Source: an uncultured Roseburia sp. (GTDB taxonomy: Bacteria; Bacillota; Clostridia; Lachnospirales; Lachnospiraceae). From it: a DNA stretch of 10,499 bases. Positions within the stretch are counted from its first letter, which is position 1, and the number at the start of each line of letters is the position of its first letter. Below, piece after piece: positions 1-6,352 of the stretch. A program made the position numbers and the translations under genes. The notes beneath the pieces are model-generated. The model was given only the letters and a program-made list of their open reading frames with translations, was not told the origin of the DNA and searched no databases. The DNA lies in NCBI GenBank assembly GCA_900548205.1, contig URJS01000080.1, forward strand, positions 1 to 10,499, given 5' to 3'.

Positions 1-284
1 GGAATATGCTTATAAAGCTTTACATGAATGCCGTCCCGGATCAAAAATTCCTCCTTTAACAGCTTTGCTGCCTTATAAACCAGATTATTTTCATTTGTCG
101 GCAAAAATGACAGATTTGCACACATCGTGATCTTCCCCGAACGGTTGCGCATAATCTGGAGACGGTCAAACAAGTGAATGGTCTGCATGATCATCCGCAC
201 CTCATGATACCCGTCCTCCCTGCGCCTTACCACGTCAAGACCCAGATTGATTTTTGCCAATGCCTTTATGGAAATCTCCTTCAT
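1..284 (-). CDS. ispE: IspE, 4-diphosphocytidyl-2-C-methyl-D-erythritol kinase (N-terminal part, runs off window)
   Basis: This is the first 94 codons of a GHMP-family kinase that phosphorylates CDP-methylerythritol in the cytoplasmic MEP (non-mevalonate) isoprenoid pathway. The protein starts MKEISIKALAKINLGLDV and continues with RREDGYHEV and a later NENNLVYKAAKLL. These match the IspE N-terminus (AKINL, the DGYH motif and the DNL-AARLL helix). The window ends at KLYKHIP, just before the expected Gly-rich ATP-binding loop, so the kinase motif itself is not visible. The ATG at 282-284 follows GGGGGA at a normal distance; an ATG 5 nt upstream meets a stop after two codons. A sigma-A promoter lies upstream at 363-391. 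The match is by remembered family features; no search was run. Confidence 0.9.
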   Translation of the reverse strand, partial: MKEISIKALAKINLGLDVVRRREDGYHEVRMIMQTIHLFDRLQIMRNRSGKITMCANLSFLPTNENNLVYKAAKLLKEEFLIRDGIHVKLYKHI

Positions 285-347
285 AACATCCCCCGCGTCA
301 GCACTCCTTGTGCCCTCTTTTGTTTTATTATGTTTCTCCAATGTATT

Positions 348-357
348 TTGTATACAA
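348..357. promoter_or_regulatory. Candidate operator TTGTATACAA in ispE promoter
   Basis: A perfect 10-bp palindrome lies where the ispE transcript would begin, just downstream of the -10 element. TGTATAC-centred palindromes are typical of some GntR-family repressors, so a repressor site is plausible. No such regulator is visible in the window. Confidence 0.35.
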
Positions 358-362
358 TATGC

Positions 363-391
363 ATCTTACCATTTCCTCCCAAAAAGGTCAA
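363..391 (-). promoter_or_regulatory. Sigma-A promoter for ispE
   Basis: On the minus strand TTGACC (386-391) and TAAGAT (363-368) are separated by exactly 17 nt, each close to consensus. It is about 80 nt upstream of the ispE start and divergent from the sigma-28 promoter at 400-427, with only 8 nt between the two elements. Confidence 0.7.
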
Positions 392-399
392 TTCCAATC

Positions 400-427
400 T
401 AAAGAATCTATCGTATTCTGTCGATAT
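400..427 (+). promoter_or_regulatory. Sigma-28 (SigD/FliA) promoter
   Basis: TAAA (400-403) is followed after 16 nt by GTCGATAT (420-427), one base from the SigD -10 consensus GCCGATAT; accepted spacing is about 14-16 nt from TAAA. The predicted start near 434 leaves a leader of about 100 nt before the gene at 534. This places the downstream gene in the motility regulon. Confidence 0.75.
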
Positions 428-533
428 AGCTAGTAGAATATAGAACAAAGGTTTCTGATAAAGGAATCAAAGCATGGATGCAGGCTGCTCTGCAGCCACA
501 AAAATATAGTCCAAAGGAATGGAGGAATCAATC

Positions 534-1157
534 ATGGGTATTCAATCAATTACCGGAAACATGCTGCCCCCGCAGCGCACAAGCTATTCTTCACAAAAAA
601 AGAGCGAGAACACAAAGACTTCCGCCGCTGCTTCCAAGGAGGCTCCAAAGTCTGAGAGCGCTGCTGTTTATGAGCGCAGCGAAAAGCCGGCAAACGGCGT
701 TACAAAAAAGACAGATTACGCGTTGATCGCAAAGCTGAAATCAGACGCAGAACAGCGTACGGCACAGCTGAAAAGCCTTGTGGAGAAAATGATGACCAAG
801 CAGGGCGCTGTCATCGGAACTGCCGATTCTATGTGGCGTTTTCTTGCAGGCGGCAATTTTACAGTTGACGCAGCCGCAAAAGCACAGGCGCAGGCAGCGA
901 TCGCCGAGGACGGCTACTGGGGTGTCGAGCAGACCTCTGACCGTATTCTCGACTTTGCAAAGGCGCTCTCCGGCAACGACCCGGAAAAAGCAGATATGCT
1001 TTTAGACGCTTTTAAAAAGGGATTTGAGGAAGCTACCAAGTCATGGGGCAAGACACTTCCTGACATTTCCCAGCGCACCTATGATGCTGTCGTTGAGAAA
1101 TTTGAGGCTTGGAAAAGCGGCGTCGCTTATGCAGATTCCGCACAGACAGAAGCATAA
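534..1157 (+). CDS. Uncharacterised 207-aa protein, probable motility-regulon member
   Basis: I do not recognise a named function. The protein has no signal peptide or membrane segment. Residues 1-60 are Ser/Lys/Ala-rich and likely disordered. The rest is helical, with a Met/Gln-rich helix at about 65-92, a strongly patterned block at 123-147 (IAEDGYWGVEQTSDRILDFA), and a second block at about 148-193 containing DPEKADMLLDAFKKGF and LPDISQRTYDAVVEKFEAW. I recall similar C-terminal blocks in hypothetical proteins of motile bacteria, but I cannot name the family. The start at 534 is chosen because GGAGG lies 8 nt upstream; an in-frame ATG at 519 has no ribosome site and would absorb that GGAGG into coding sequence. 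The gene follows a sigma-28 promoter and ends before a bidirectional terminator, so it appears monocistronic. A motility-linked cytoplasmic role is inferred from the promoter. Confidence 0.85.
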   Translation: MGIQSITGNMLPPQRTSYSSQKKSENTKTSAAASKEAPKSESAAVYERSEKPANGVTKKTDYALIAKLKSDAEQRTAQLKSLVEKMMTKQGAVIGTADSMWRFLAGGNFTVDAAAKAQAQAAIAEDGYWGVEQTSDRILDFAKALSGNDPEKADMLLDAFKKGFEEATKSWGKTLPDISQRTYDAVVEKFEAWKSGVAYADSAQTEA

Positions 1158-1169
1158 TTTTAGAACAAA

Positions 1170-1291
1170 GAATCTCGCTTGCGGGATTCCCCGCCTGCGG
1201 CGGGTCGCAACGACACAGTTCCATTCCGCCGCAGTGCGATTCCCCGGAGGGTTTTGCTTTATAGGGAACAAAGTTTCCTATAAAGCAAAAA
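1170..1291. repeat. Palindrome-rich noncoding element
   Basis: The gap after the 534-1157 gene holds several nested inverted repeats. GCGGG/CCCGC lies at 1181-1194. TGCGGCGG (1196-1203) pairs with CCGCCGCA (1226-1233). TTTTGCTTTATAGG (1252-1265) pairs with CCTATAAAGCAAAA (1277-1290) around an 11-nt loop. The string GATTCCCCG occurs twice (1185-1193 and 1238-1246). There is no plausible gene in either strand. This resembles a dispersed intergenic palindromic repeat of the type common in Lachnospiraceae genomes, but copy number cannot be judged from one window. Confidence 0.5.
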
Positions 1292-1326
1292 GGCTGACGC
1301 ACGAATTTTCGCACGTCAGCCTTTTT
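1287..1326. terminator. Bidirectional rho-independent terminator
   Basis: AAAAAGGCTGACG (1287-1299) pairs perfectly with CGTCAGCCTTTTT (1314-1326), giving a T-run on either strand. It sits between two convergent genes, the 207-aa gene (plus) and the aminotransferase (minus, stop at 1334), and should terminate both. Confidence 0.85.
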
Positions 1327-1333
1327 ACGTTGT

Positions 1334-2623
1334 CTACTCCTGCTCCCCTAATAGCTTCTCAATACTTACAAGCTTAACGCATACCACAAAAATACGGGTT
1401 GCCAATGTAAGCTCCTCCATCTCCGGAAATGAGGGAGAAATGCGGATCACAGAGTCCTTCGGGTCTTTTCCATAGGGGAATGGCGCACCCGCCGGCGTCA
1501 TTACAACGCCCGCCTTTTTCGCCTTTTTTACCACCTTCTTCGCACAGTCCTCCAACGTCTCATAGGTAATAAAATAGCCGCCCTTCGGACGATACCATGT
1601 TCCGACGCCAAGACCGGAAAGCTCCGTCTCAAAGGTATCCAGAATCATCTCAAACTTTGGCCGCATCGACGCCGCATGCTTTTTCATATGCTCCTCAATC
1701 CCATGCACATCCTGAAAAAAGCGCACATGGCGAAGCTGATTCACCTTATCGTAGCCGATCGTCTGAATCTTTAGCTGTTTTTTGATGTCCTCTAAATTAT
1801 TTGCAGAGGTTGCGATTGCCGCGACGCCGGAGCCCGGAAAGCTGATCTTGCTTGTCGAGCAGAATTTGTATACCAGATCAGGATTTCCTGCCCTCTTGCA
1901 CTCCGCTAAAATCTCGATCAGATGATCCTGATCCAGATCATATAAATGATGTACACAATATGCATTATCCCAGTAAATACGGAAGTCCTTTGCCGCCGGC
2001 TTTAATCTGGCAAATCGGCGCACGGTTTCATCCGAATAGGTAATTCCCTGGGGATTGGAATATTTCGGTACACACCAGATGCCCTTGATCGCCTCGTCCT
2101 CGCTCACCAGCTTCTCCACAATATCCATATCAGGTCCGGTCGCAAGCATCGGCACGTTTATCATCTCAATACCAAAATATTCGGTAATTGAAAAATGCCT
2201 GTCGTACCCCGGTACGGGACATAAGAATTTCACCTTATCAAGCTTGCACCACGGCGTGCTTCCCATTACACCGTGCGTCATGGAACGCGATATGGTATCG
2301 TACATGATATTTAAGCTTGAATTTCCATAAATAATAATATTATCGGGATTGCACTCGATCATATCACCAAGCAGGACCTTCGCCTCATGAATGCCGTCCA
2401 AAACACCGTAATTGCGGCAATCTGTACCGTCCTCACATGCAAGGTCGGAATAAGGGGATAAAACGTCCATCATCCCCATCGACAAGTCAAGCTGCTCCTG
2501 CGACGGCTTTCCCCTCGACATATCAAGCTGTAAGCCACGTTTCTGATATTTTCCGTACTCCGCCTCCAGAACTTCCTTTTCCTTAAGCAATTCCTCTCTG
2601 GTCATCTCCTGATAAGCTTTCAT
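1334..2623 (-). CDS. PLP-dependent aminotransferase, class I-like (aspartate aminotransferase subgroup Ic type)
   Basis: A 429-aa cytoplasmic fold-type I aminotransferase. Visible hallmarks are MSRGKPSQEQLDLS near the N-terminus (35-48), SNPQG at 189-193, YWDNAY at 217-222 whose Asp219 would contact the PLP pyridine nitrogen, the Schiff-base Lys259 in STSKIS, and Arg394 in VIRISPSFP, the usual carboxylate-binding Arg. The SRGKP start and overall length match the subgroup often annotated as aspartate aminotransferase (Pfam Asp_aminotransf); the amino donor cannot be read from the sequence. The ATG follows GGAGG with 7-nt spacing and overlaps the rarA stop by 4 bp (ATGA), so translation is probably coupled. 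The bidirectional terminator at 1287-1326 ends the two-gene operon. Confidence 0.9.
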   Translation of the reverse strand: MKAYQEMTREELLKEKEVLEAEYGKYQKRGLQLDMSRGKPSQEQLDLSMGMMDVLSPYSDLACEDGTDCRNYGVLDGIHEAKVLLGDMIECNPDNIIIYGNSSLNIMYDTISRSMTHGVMGSTPWCKLDKVKFLCPVPGYDRHFSITEYFGIEMINVPMLATGPDMDIVEKLVSEDEAIKGIWCVPKYSNPQGITYSDETVRRFARLKPAAKDFRIYWDNAYCVHHLYDLDQDHLIEILAECKRAGNPDLVYKFCSTSKISFPGSGVAAIATSANNLEDIKKQLKIQTIGYDKVNQLRHVRFFQDVHGIEEHMKKHAASMRPKFEMILDTFETELSGLGVGTWYRPKGGYFITYETLEDCAKKVVKKAKKAGVVMTPAGAPFPYGKDPKDSVIRISPSFPEMEELTLATRIFVVCVKLVSIEKLLGEQE

Positions 2624-3960
2624 TTCTTGTCCTCCTTTTCCTCCATACCCTTTATTTTACGGAAATATTCCCGGATATTCTTCTCATAGCCGTTCTCTGA
2701 CGGATGATAAAAGCTGCACTCCGTCAGTCCGTCCGGCAGATACTGCTGCTCGACATAGTGATTCGGATAATTATGCACATATTTGTAGCCGTCGCCGCGC
2801 CCAAGCTTTGCGGATGAGCGGTAGTGCGCATCCTGCAAATGCACCGGAACGGGCGCTGTCATCGTACCCTTTACCGTCTCCATCGCTTCGCTGATCGCGC
2901 AGACTGCGGAATTACTCTTTGGCGCACCCGCCACATAGGTCACTGCCTGCGAGAGAATGATCTGTGCCTCCGGCATTCCCACACGCTCCACCGCCTGCGC
3001 CGCCGATGTCGCGACCACGAGTGCCATCGGGTCTGCATTTCCAACGTCCTCCGCAGCGCAGATCATGATGCGTCTTGAAATAAATTTAATATCCTCTCCC
3101 GCATAGAGCATCCGCGCCAGATAGTAGACTGCTGCATCGGGGTCTGAACCCCGCATACTTTTGATAAAGGCGGAAATCGTATCGTAATGACTGTCCCCCG
3201 ATTTATCATAGCGCACCACACGCTTTTGAATACACTCGCTCGCCACCGCAAGCGTAATGTGGATCCTGCCGTCTTCGCTTCGCTCTGTCGTCAGTACGCC
3301 AAGCTCAACTGCCGTGAGCGCCGCCCGCGCGTCTCCGTTCGCCATGTCTGCCAGAAACTCAAGCGCGTCCTCCTCCAGCACTGCATGATATGCTCCCAGA
3401 CCCTTTTCCTGATCCTCTACCGCCCGAAGAAGCAAGGTCTTAATATCCTCTTTGGAAAGCTCCTTGAGCTCAAAAATGATCGAACGTGACAAAAGCGCCC
3501 CGTTGACCTCAAAAAACGGATTCTCGGTCGTAGCTCCGATCAAAATGATCGTTCCATCCTCCACAAACGGAAGCAAATAATCCTGCTGCCCCTTATTAAA
3601 ACGGTGAATCTCGTCGATAAACAAAATCGACTTTCTGCCATACATGCCCTGATTATTCTTTGCCTGCGTGATCACCTCCTCCATATCCTTCTTCCCCGCA
3701 GAGGTGGCATTGATCTGCATAAACTCTGCGGAGGTGGTATTGGCAATCACTCTGGCGAGCGTCGTCTTTCCTGTTCCCGGCGGTCCATAGAGGATAATGG
3801 AGCTTAATTTATCTGCCGATATGGCGCGGTAGAGCAGCTTATCCTTTCCTATAATATGCTGCTGCCCCACCATTTCATCCAATGTTTTTGGACGCAGCCT
3901 TGATGCCAGCGGCGACTCGCTTTCTTTCTTCTGTTCTCTCATATACTCAAATAAATCCAT
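2620..3960 (-). CDS. rarA: RarA/MgsA, AAA+ ATPase of stalled replication forks
   Basis: A 446-aa homologue of replication-associated recombination protein A (MgsA; eukaryotic WRNIP1/Mgs1), a clamp-loader-like AAA+ ATPase that acts at blocked forks. Visible features, numbered from the chosen Met, are PLASRLRPKTLDEMVGQ near the N-terminus, Walker A GPPGTGKT (59-66), Walker B ILFIDEIHRF (112-121), sensor 1 IGATTENP (141-148), and an Arg-finger region LLSRS (about 156-160). The C-terminal half has the family's RRIMICAAEDVGNADP and PKSNSA stretches and ends with HNYPNHYVEQQYLP. The start at 3960 (MDLFEYMR) is preferred because family members begin this way and AGG lies 7 nt upstream; an in-frame ATG at 3981 is possible but has a poor ribosome site. 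It is the first gene of an operon with the aminotransferase. Confidence 0.93.
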   Translation of the reverse strand: MDLFEYMREQKKESESPLASRLRPKTLDEMVGQQHIIGKDKLLYRAISADKLSSIILYGPPGTGKTTLARVIANTTSAEFMQINATSAGKKDMEEVITQAKNNQGMYGRKSILFIDEIHRFNKGQQDYLLPFVEDGTIILIGATTENPFFEVNGALLSRSIIFELKELSKEDIKTLLLRAVEDQEKGLGAYHAVLEEDALEFLADMANGDARAALTAVELGVLTTERSEDGRIHITLAVASECIQKRVVRYDKSGDSHYDTISAFIKSMRGSDPDAAVYYLARMLYAGEDIKFISRRIMICAAEDVGNADPMALVVATSAAQAVERVGMPEAQIILSQAVTYVAGAPKSNSAVCAISEAMETVKGTMTAPVPVHLQDAHYRSSAKLGRGDGYKYVHNYPNHYVEQQYLPDGLTECSFYHPSENGYEKNIREYFRKIKGMEEKEDKK

Positions 3961-4100
3961 ATAAAGACCTGCCCTTTCCATTCTTTTGCTTTATTTATAC
4001 AGCCCAAATTTCACCATTATGAAATTTTCTTGACTAAATCCTGCATTTTTTATTCATTTTTGGATGAAAAAGCGTATTTTTTGCAAAAAATTGACAGATT

Positions 4101-4129
4101 CTTATATCAAAGTTTCATTTCACTGTCTA
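4101..4129 (-). promoter_or_regulatory. Sigma-A promoter for rarA operon
   Basis: On the minus strand TAGACA (4124-4129) and TATAAG (4101-4106) are 17 nt apart, each one base from consensus, and the -10 is preceded by TGA (extended -10). This predicts a leader of about 130 nt before rarA. A weaker pair, TTGTAA-N17-TATGGT, overlaps it at 4129-4157. Confidence 0.6.
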
Positions 4130-4306
4130 CCATACATGAAATCCACTCTTTTTACAAGTAATATCCCCCAATTTCGCCATTCTGCATGATTTTTTCCAAA
4201 AAACATTTTCTTCTATGTAAAAATTTCATATCATGTGCCTATATCATAACATTTTCCACACTATCCGTCACTATAAAAAGCAATGCCTAAGGAACATCTC
4301 CCCAAT

Positions 4307-4351
4307 AAAAGACAAAGGGCGGCTCGCTGTGCGAGCCGCCCTTTGTCTTTT
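4307..4351 (-). terminator. Strong terminator of the csrA-flagellin operon
   Basis: A perfect 21-bp stem (4307-4327 with 4331-4351) around a TGT loop, with a GC-rich core GGGCGGCTCGC flanked by A4/T4. It lies 86 nt past the flagellin stop and reads as a terminator on the minus strand, where the stem ends in TTTTATT. Confidence 0.9.
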
Positions 4352-4437
4352 CCTTATGCCACTGTAAGCAATCCTGCTTTAAGCAGCATATCCATGTTTT
4401 TCAACCGGCGCATACCGCCGATGTGTATCTGCAAAAA

Positions 4438-5835
4438 TTACTGTAACAACGCCAGAACACCCTGTGTCGCCTGGTTTGACTGCGCAAGCATAGACTGTCC
4501 TGCCTGTGCAAGAATGTTGTTCTTGCTGTACTCAACCATCTCCTCAGCCATGTCAGTATCACGGATTCTGGACTCTGCCGCCGTCGTGTTCTCAACGATG
4601 TTGTCGAGGTTGTCGATGGTGTGCTCTAAGCGGTTCTGCACTGCACCGAGCGCGGAACGCTGTGCGGAAACCTTTGCCAGGGCGTCTCCGATCGCATCCA
4701 CAGCGTAGGTTGCTGCAACACCGGTATCATCTGCGATATTTAATCCCTTAACACCCAGATAAGCGGCGTCCATCGCACTGACGTCCACGTTGATCTTGTT
4801 GGTCATGTCTGCGTCTGCGCCGACATGAAGGTTGAAGGAAAGCTTCTGGGAAACATCCGCATAGCCCTTGCTGATGGTAAACTGTACCTCACCATTTGCC
4901 GGAGTACCTACATTAACAGTCGCCTTCTCACCTGCTGCATTGGAAACACCGATGTTGTTTGCCTTGGTCAGTTCTTCCTCCATCAAGTCGTATGCATGCT
5001 CTGCGGTAATCACAGAGGAGTCGGAATCAGAAACACCATCTCCATCAGCATCTTTTCCAATTCCCTTCATCACTGTACCGTCCTCGAACTCAACCGTACT
5101 GGAATCTTTTACAAGTGGTAACAATTTAGCTTGAATATCACCTACTGTAACCGTACCTTTGTCAATATTTGTGGTATTTCCAACCGTATAGGTTTTACCA
5201 TCGATTGTCACCTTCTGTCCAACATTTTTGAGAGTATCAGTAATCTTTTTTGTAATAGTATCTTTTTTAGAACCAATAGCATATTCCTTTCCACCGATCG
5301 CGACTGACTGTCCGTCTTTTAACTCGTCGATAACAAAGCTTGCACTATCCAGTGTCTCTGTCATCGTGCCCTTTAAGCCCGCGTCATGTGCTTTCATGTA
5401 CTCTTTTATCATCGTTCCGTCGCCCTTGAGCAGATAAGTCTCATTGAACTTTGTGGTCTCTGCCACGCGGTCGATCTCTTTGGTGAGCTGTGCGATCTCA
5501 TTCTGAAGCGCCTGACGGTCATCCTTGGAGTTCGTTCCGTTGGAAGCCTGTACGGCAAGCTCGTTCATTCGCTGTAACATGGAATGAACCTCTGTCAGCG
5601 CACCCTCGGCTGTCTGCACTGCGGAGACACCGTCCTGCGCGTTGGTGGAAGCCTGATCCAGTCCGCGGATCTGCTTTCTCATCTTCTCAGAAATGCTTAA
5701 GCCTGCCGCATCGTCTGCCGCACGGTTAATCTTGTAACCGGAGGACAACTTCTCTGAAGACTTCGCCTGCTGTCCGGTTGTGATGCCTAACATTCTGTTT
5801 GAGTTCATCGCTGTTAAATTGTGTTGTACTACCAT
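4438..5835 (-). CDS. hag: Flagellin (filament subunit)
   Basis: A 465-aa flagellin exported through the flagellar type III apparatus and polymerised into the filament. The N-terminal D0/D1 region (1-140) has the classical VQHNLTAMNSNRML start, SSGYKINRAADDAAGLSISE and TNAQDGVSAVQTAEGAL. The C-terminal D1/D0 region (about 378-465) has RSALGAVQNRLEHTI, NTTAAESRIRDTDMA and ends QATQGVLALLQ. Arg89, Leu93 and Glu113 occupy the positions of the Salmonella FliC TLR5-contact residues R90, L94 and E114. The central variable domain (141-377) carries a calcium-loop-like DADGDGVSDSD at 262-272, and its DNA is locally more AT-rich (about 5100-5280). GGAGG lies 9 nt before the ATG within a CsrA-type site. 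csrA is 127 nt upstream on the same strand, and no separate promoter is seen in the gap, so flagellin probably depends on readthrough from upstream of csrA. Confidence 0.97.
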   Translation of the reverse strand: MVVQHNLTAMNSNRMLGITTGQQAKSSEKLSSGYKINRAADDAAGLSISEKMRKQIRGLDQASTNAQDGVSAVQTAEGALTEVHSMLQRMNELAVQASNGTNSKDDRQALQNEIAQLTKEIDRVAETTKFNETYLLKGDGTMIKEYMKAHDAGLKGTMTETLDSASFVIDELKDGQSVAIGGKEYAIGSKKDTITKKITDTLKNVGQKVTIDGKTYTVGNTTNIDKGTVTVGDIQAKLLPLVKDSSTVEFEDGTVMKGIGKDADGDGVSDSDSSVITAEHAYDLMEEELTKANNIGVSNAAGEKATVNVGTPANGEVQFTISKGYADVSQKLSFNLHVGADADMTNKINVDVSAMDAAYLGVKGLNIADDTGVAATYAVDAIGDALAKVSAQRSALGAVQNRLEHTIDNLDNIVENTTAAESRIRDTDMAEEMVEYSKNNILAQAGQSMLAQSNQATQGVLALLQ

Positions 5836-5843
5836 AAATTTTT

Positions 5844-5918
5844 ACCTCCATGTGATAAATGTTTTTCCGCCATATCTGGCGGTCGCTTCTGCGGTTGTCA
5901 CCGGGATTCCGTTCCCGG
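5844..5918 (-). promoter_or_regulatory. CsrA-responsive flagellin leader
   Basis: On the transcript, hairpin 1 (5901-5918) is CCGGGA/TCCCGG with loop ACGGAA, so GGA is displayed in the loop as CsrA prefers. Hairpin 2 (5867-5882) is CCGCCA/TGGCGG with loop GATA. The Shine-Dalgarno lies in ACATGGAGGT (5844-5853), close to the CsrA consensus ACARGGAUG. One looped GGA upstream plus one at the ribosome site parallels the two-site CsrA repression of hag in Bacillus subtilis. CsrA binding here is inferred. Confidence 0.7.
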
Positions 5919-5962
5919 AGCATATATGCAATAAGCCGTGCCCCTAGGTTAGCATGGCATTA

Positions 5963-6202
5963 TTACCGTCTGTGCTTCTCCCTCATCAGGATGTCCGCGA
6001 TCTCCCGCTTCGCCTTGTCGGAAATTCCCTTTTCCCGATAGTAGCCGGAAGTTTTTCCGCTTGCGGAGCTTCTTGCGATATTAACCTCGCGCGGTGCGTC
6101 CACCAGAAGATGGATATTGTTCGCCGAGCCTCCGGAAAATATCACGCGGACATTTTCCCCAATGTCAATGTATTCTCCCGGACGAAGTGAAAGCTTTAGC
6201 AT
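5963..6202 (-). CDS. csrA: CsrA, translational regulator of flagellin
   Basis: A 79-aa CsrA/RsmA-family RNA-binding protein. MLKLSLRPGEYIDIGENVRV, followed by SANNIHLLVDAPREVNIAR, matches the five-strand CsrA core, with Leu4, Arg7, the PxEV-like APREV and the key Arg44 retained. Position 6, normally Arg, is Leu. The C-terminal tail (about 47-79) is longer and more basic than in the 61-aa E. coli protein; in Bacillus the C-terminal region is where FliW binds. The ATG at 6200-6202 follows GGGAGG at 6-nt spacing; an in-frame ATG at 6235 would put that site inside the gene. The gene precedes flagellin, as in many Firmicutes, but the usual upstream neighbour fliW is replaced here by a recombinase cassette. 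Confidence 0.88.
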   Translation of the reverse strand: MLKLSLRPGEYIDIGENVRVIFSGGSANNIHLLVDAPREVNIARSSASGKTSGYYREKGISDKAKREIADILMREKHRR

Positions 6203-6288
6203 AGATAACCTCCCTGTTTCGATGTATTTTTCCATAAATAACGTGTATACTAGCGGTATCTGTCAGCCGGAATATCTGTGTGCCATGC

Positions 6289-6319
6289 AACACAATGTAT
6301 ATTGTGTTACATCCGCTTC
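6289..6319 (-). repeat. Left inverted repeat (IR-L)
   Basis: On the minus strand this is GAAGCGGATGTAACACAAT, then ATAC, then ATTGTGTT, identical over 31 bp to the right repeat in opposite orientation. The core is a palindrome (AACACAAT/ATTGTGTT) whose central 4 nt read GTAT on the plus strand, the reverse complement of those in the right copy. The outer flank (GCATGGCACA on the minus strand) breaks the longer stem and has no T-run, so this copy should not terminate transcription toward csrA. Confidence 0.9.
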
Positions 6320-6352
6320 CTTGTGATCATACGCGCTGCCGCCATCCCTCTT

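Larger units (their letters stand above)
3961..4437. other. AT-rich intergenic region between rarA and flagellin
   Basis: No gene is supported in these 477 nt. They hold the rarA promoter (4101-4129), the flagellin terminator (4307-4351), a 14-bp palindrome TTTTTTGCAAAAAA at about 4079-4092 in the rarA leader, and several scattered TTTCAT/ATGAAA hexamers (near 4019, 4064, 4113, 4137 and 4226) that may be only compositional. A 19-codon ORF on the minus strand (4354-4413, MRRLKNMDMLLKAGLLTVA) lies between the flagellin stop and its terminator. Its ATG falls in the loop of a CGGCG/CGCCG hairpin, and I do not claim it is a gene. Confidence 0.6.

Noticed and set aside
174..443. Plus-strand ORF of 89 codons
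   Set aside because: It overlaps the ispE start antisense, has no ribosome site and no family resemblance.
478..726. Plus-strand ORF starting at 478
   Set aside because: Different frame over the 207-aa gene; that gene has the proper GGAGG at 521-525 and a coherent protein.
4019..4232. TTTCAT/ATGAAA hexamers as a regulatory repeat array
   Set aside because: Spacing is irregular and the region is very AT-rich, so chance is a sufficient explanation.
4354..4413. 19-codon ORF after flagellin (minus)
   Set aside because: Too short to support, with a poor ribosome site and its ATG inside a hairpin loop; noted only in the intergenic entry.
5836..5962. A separate sigma-28 promoter directly before flagellin
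   Set aside because: GCCAGATAT and GGCTTATT strings occur, but neither has a TAAA at proper distance.
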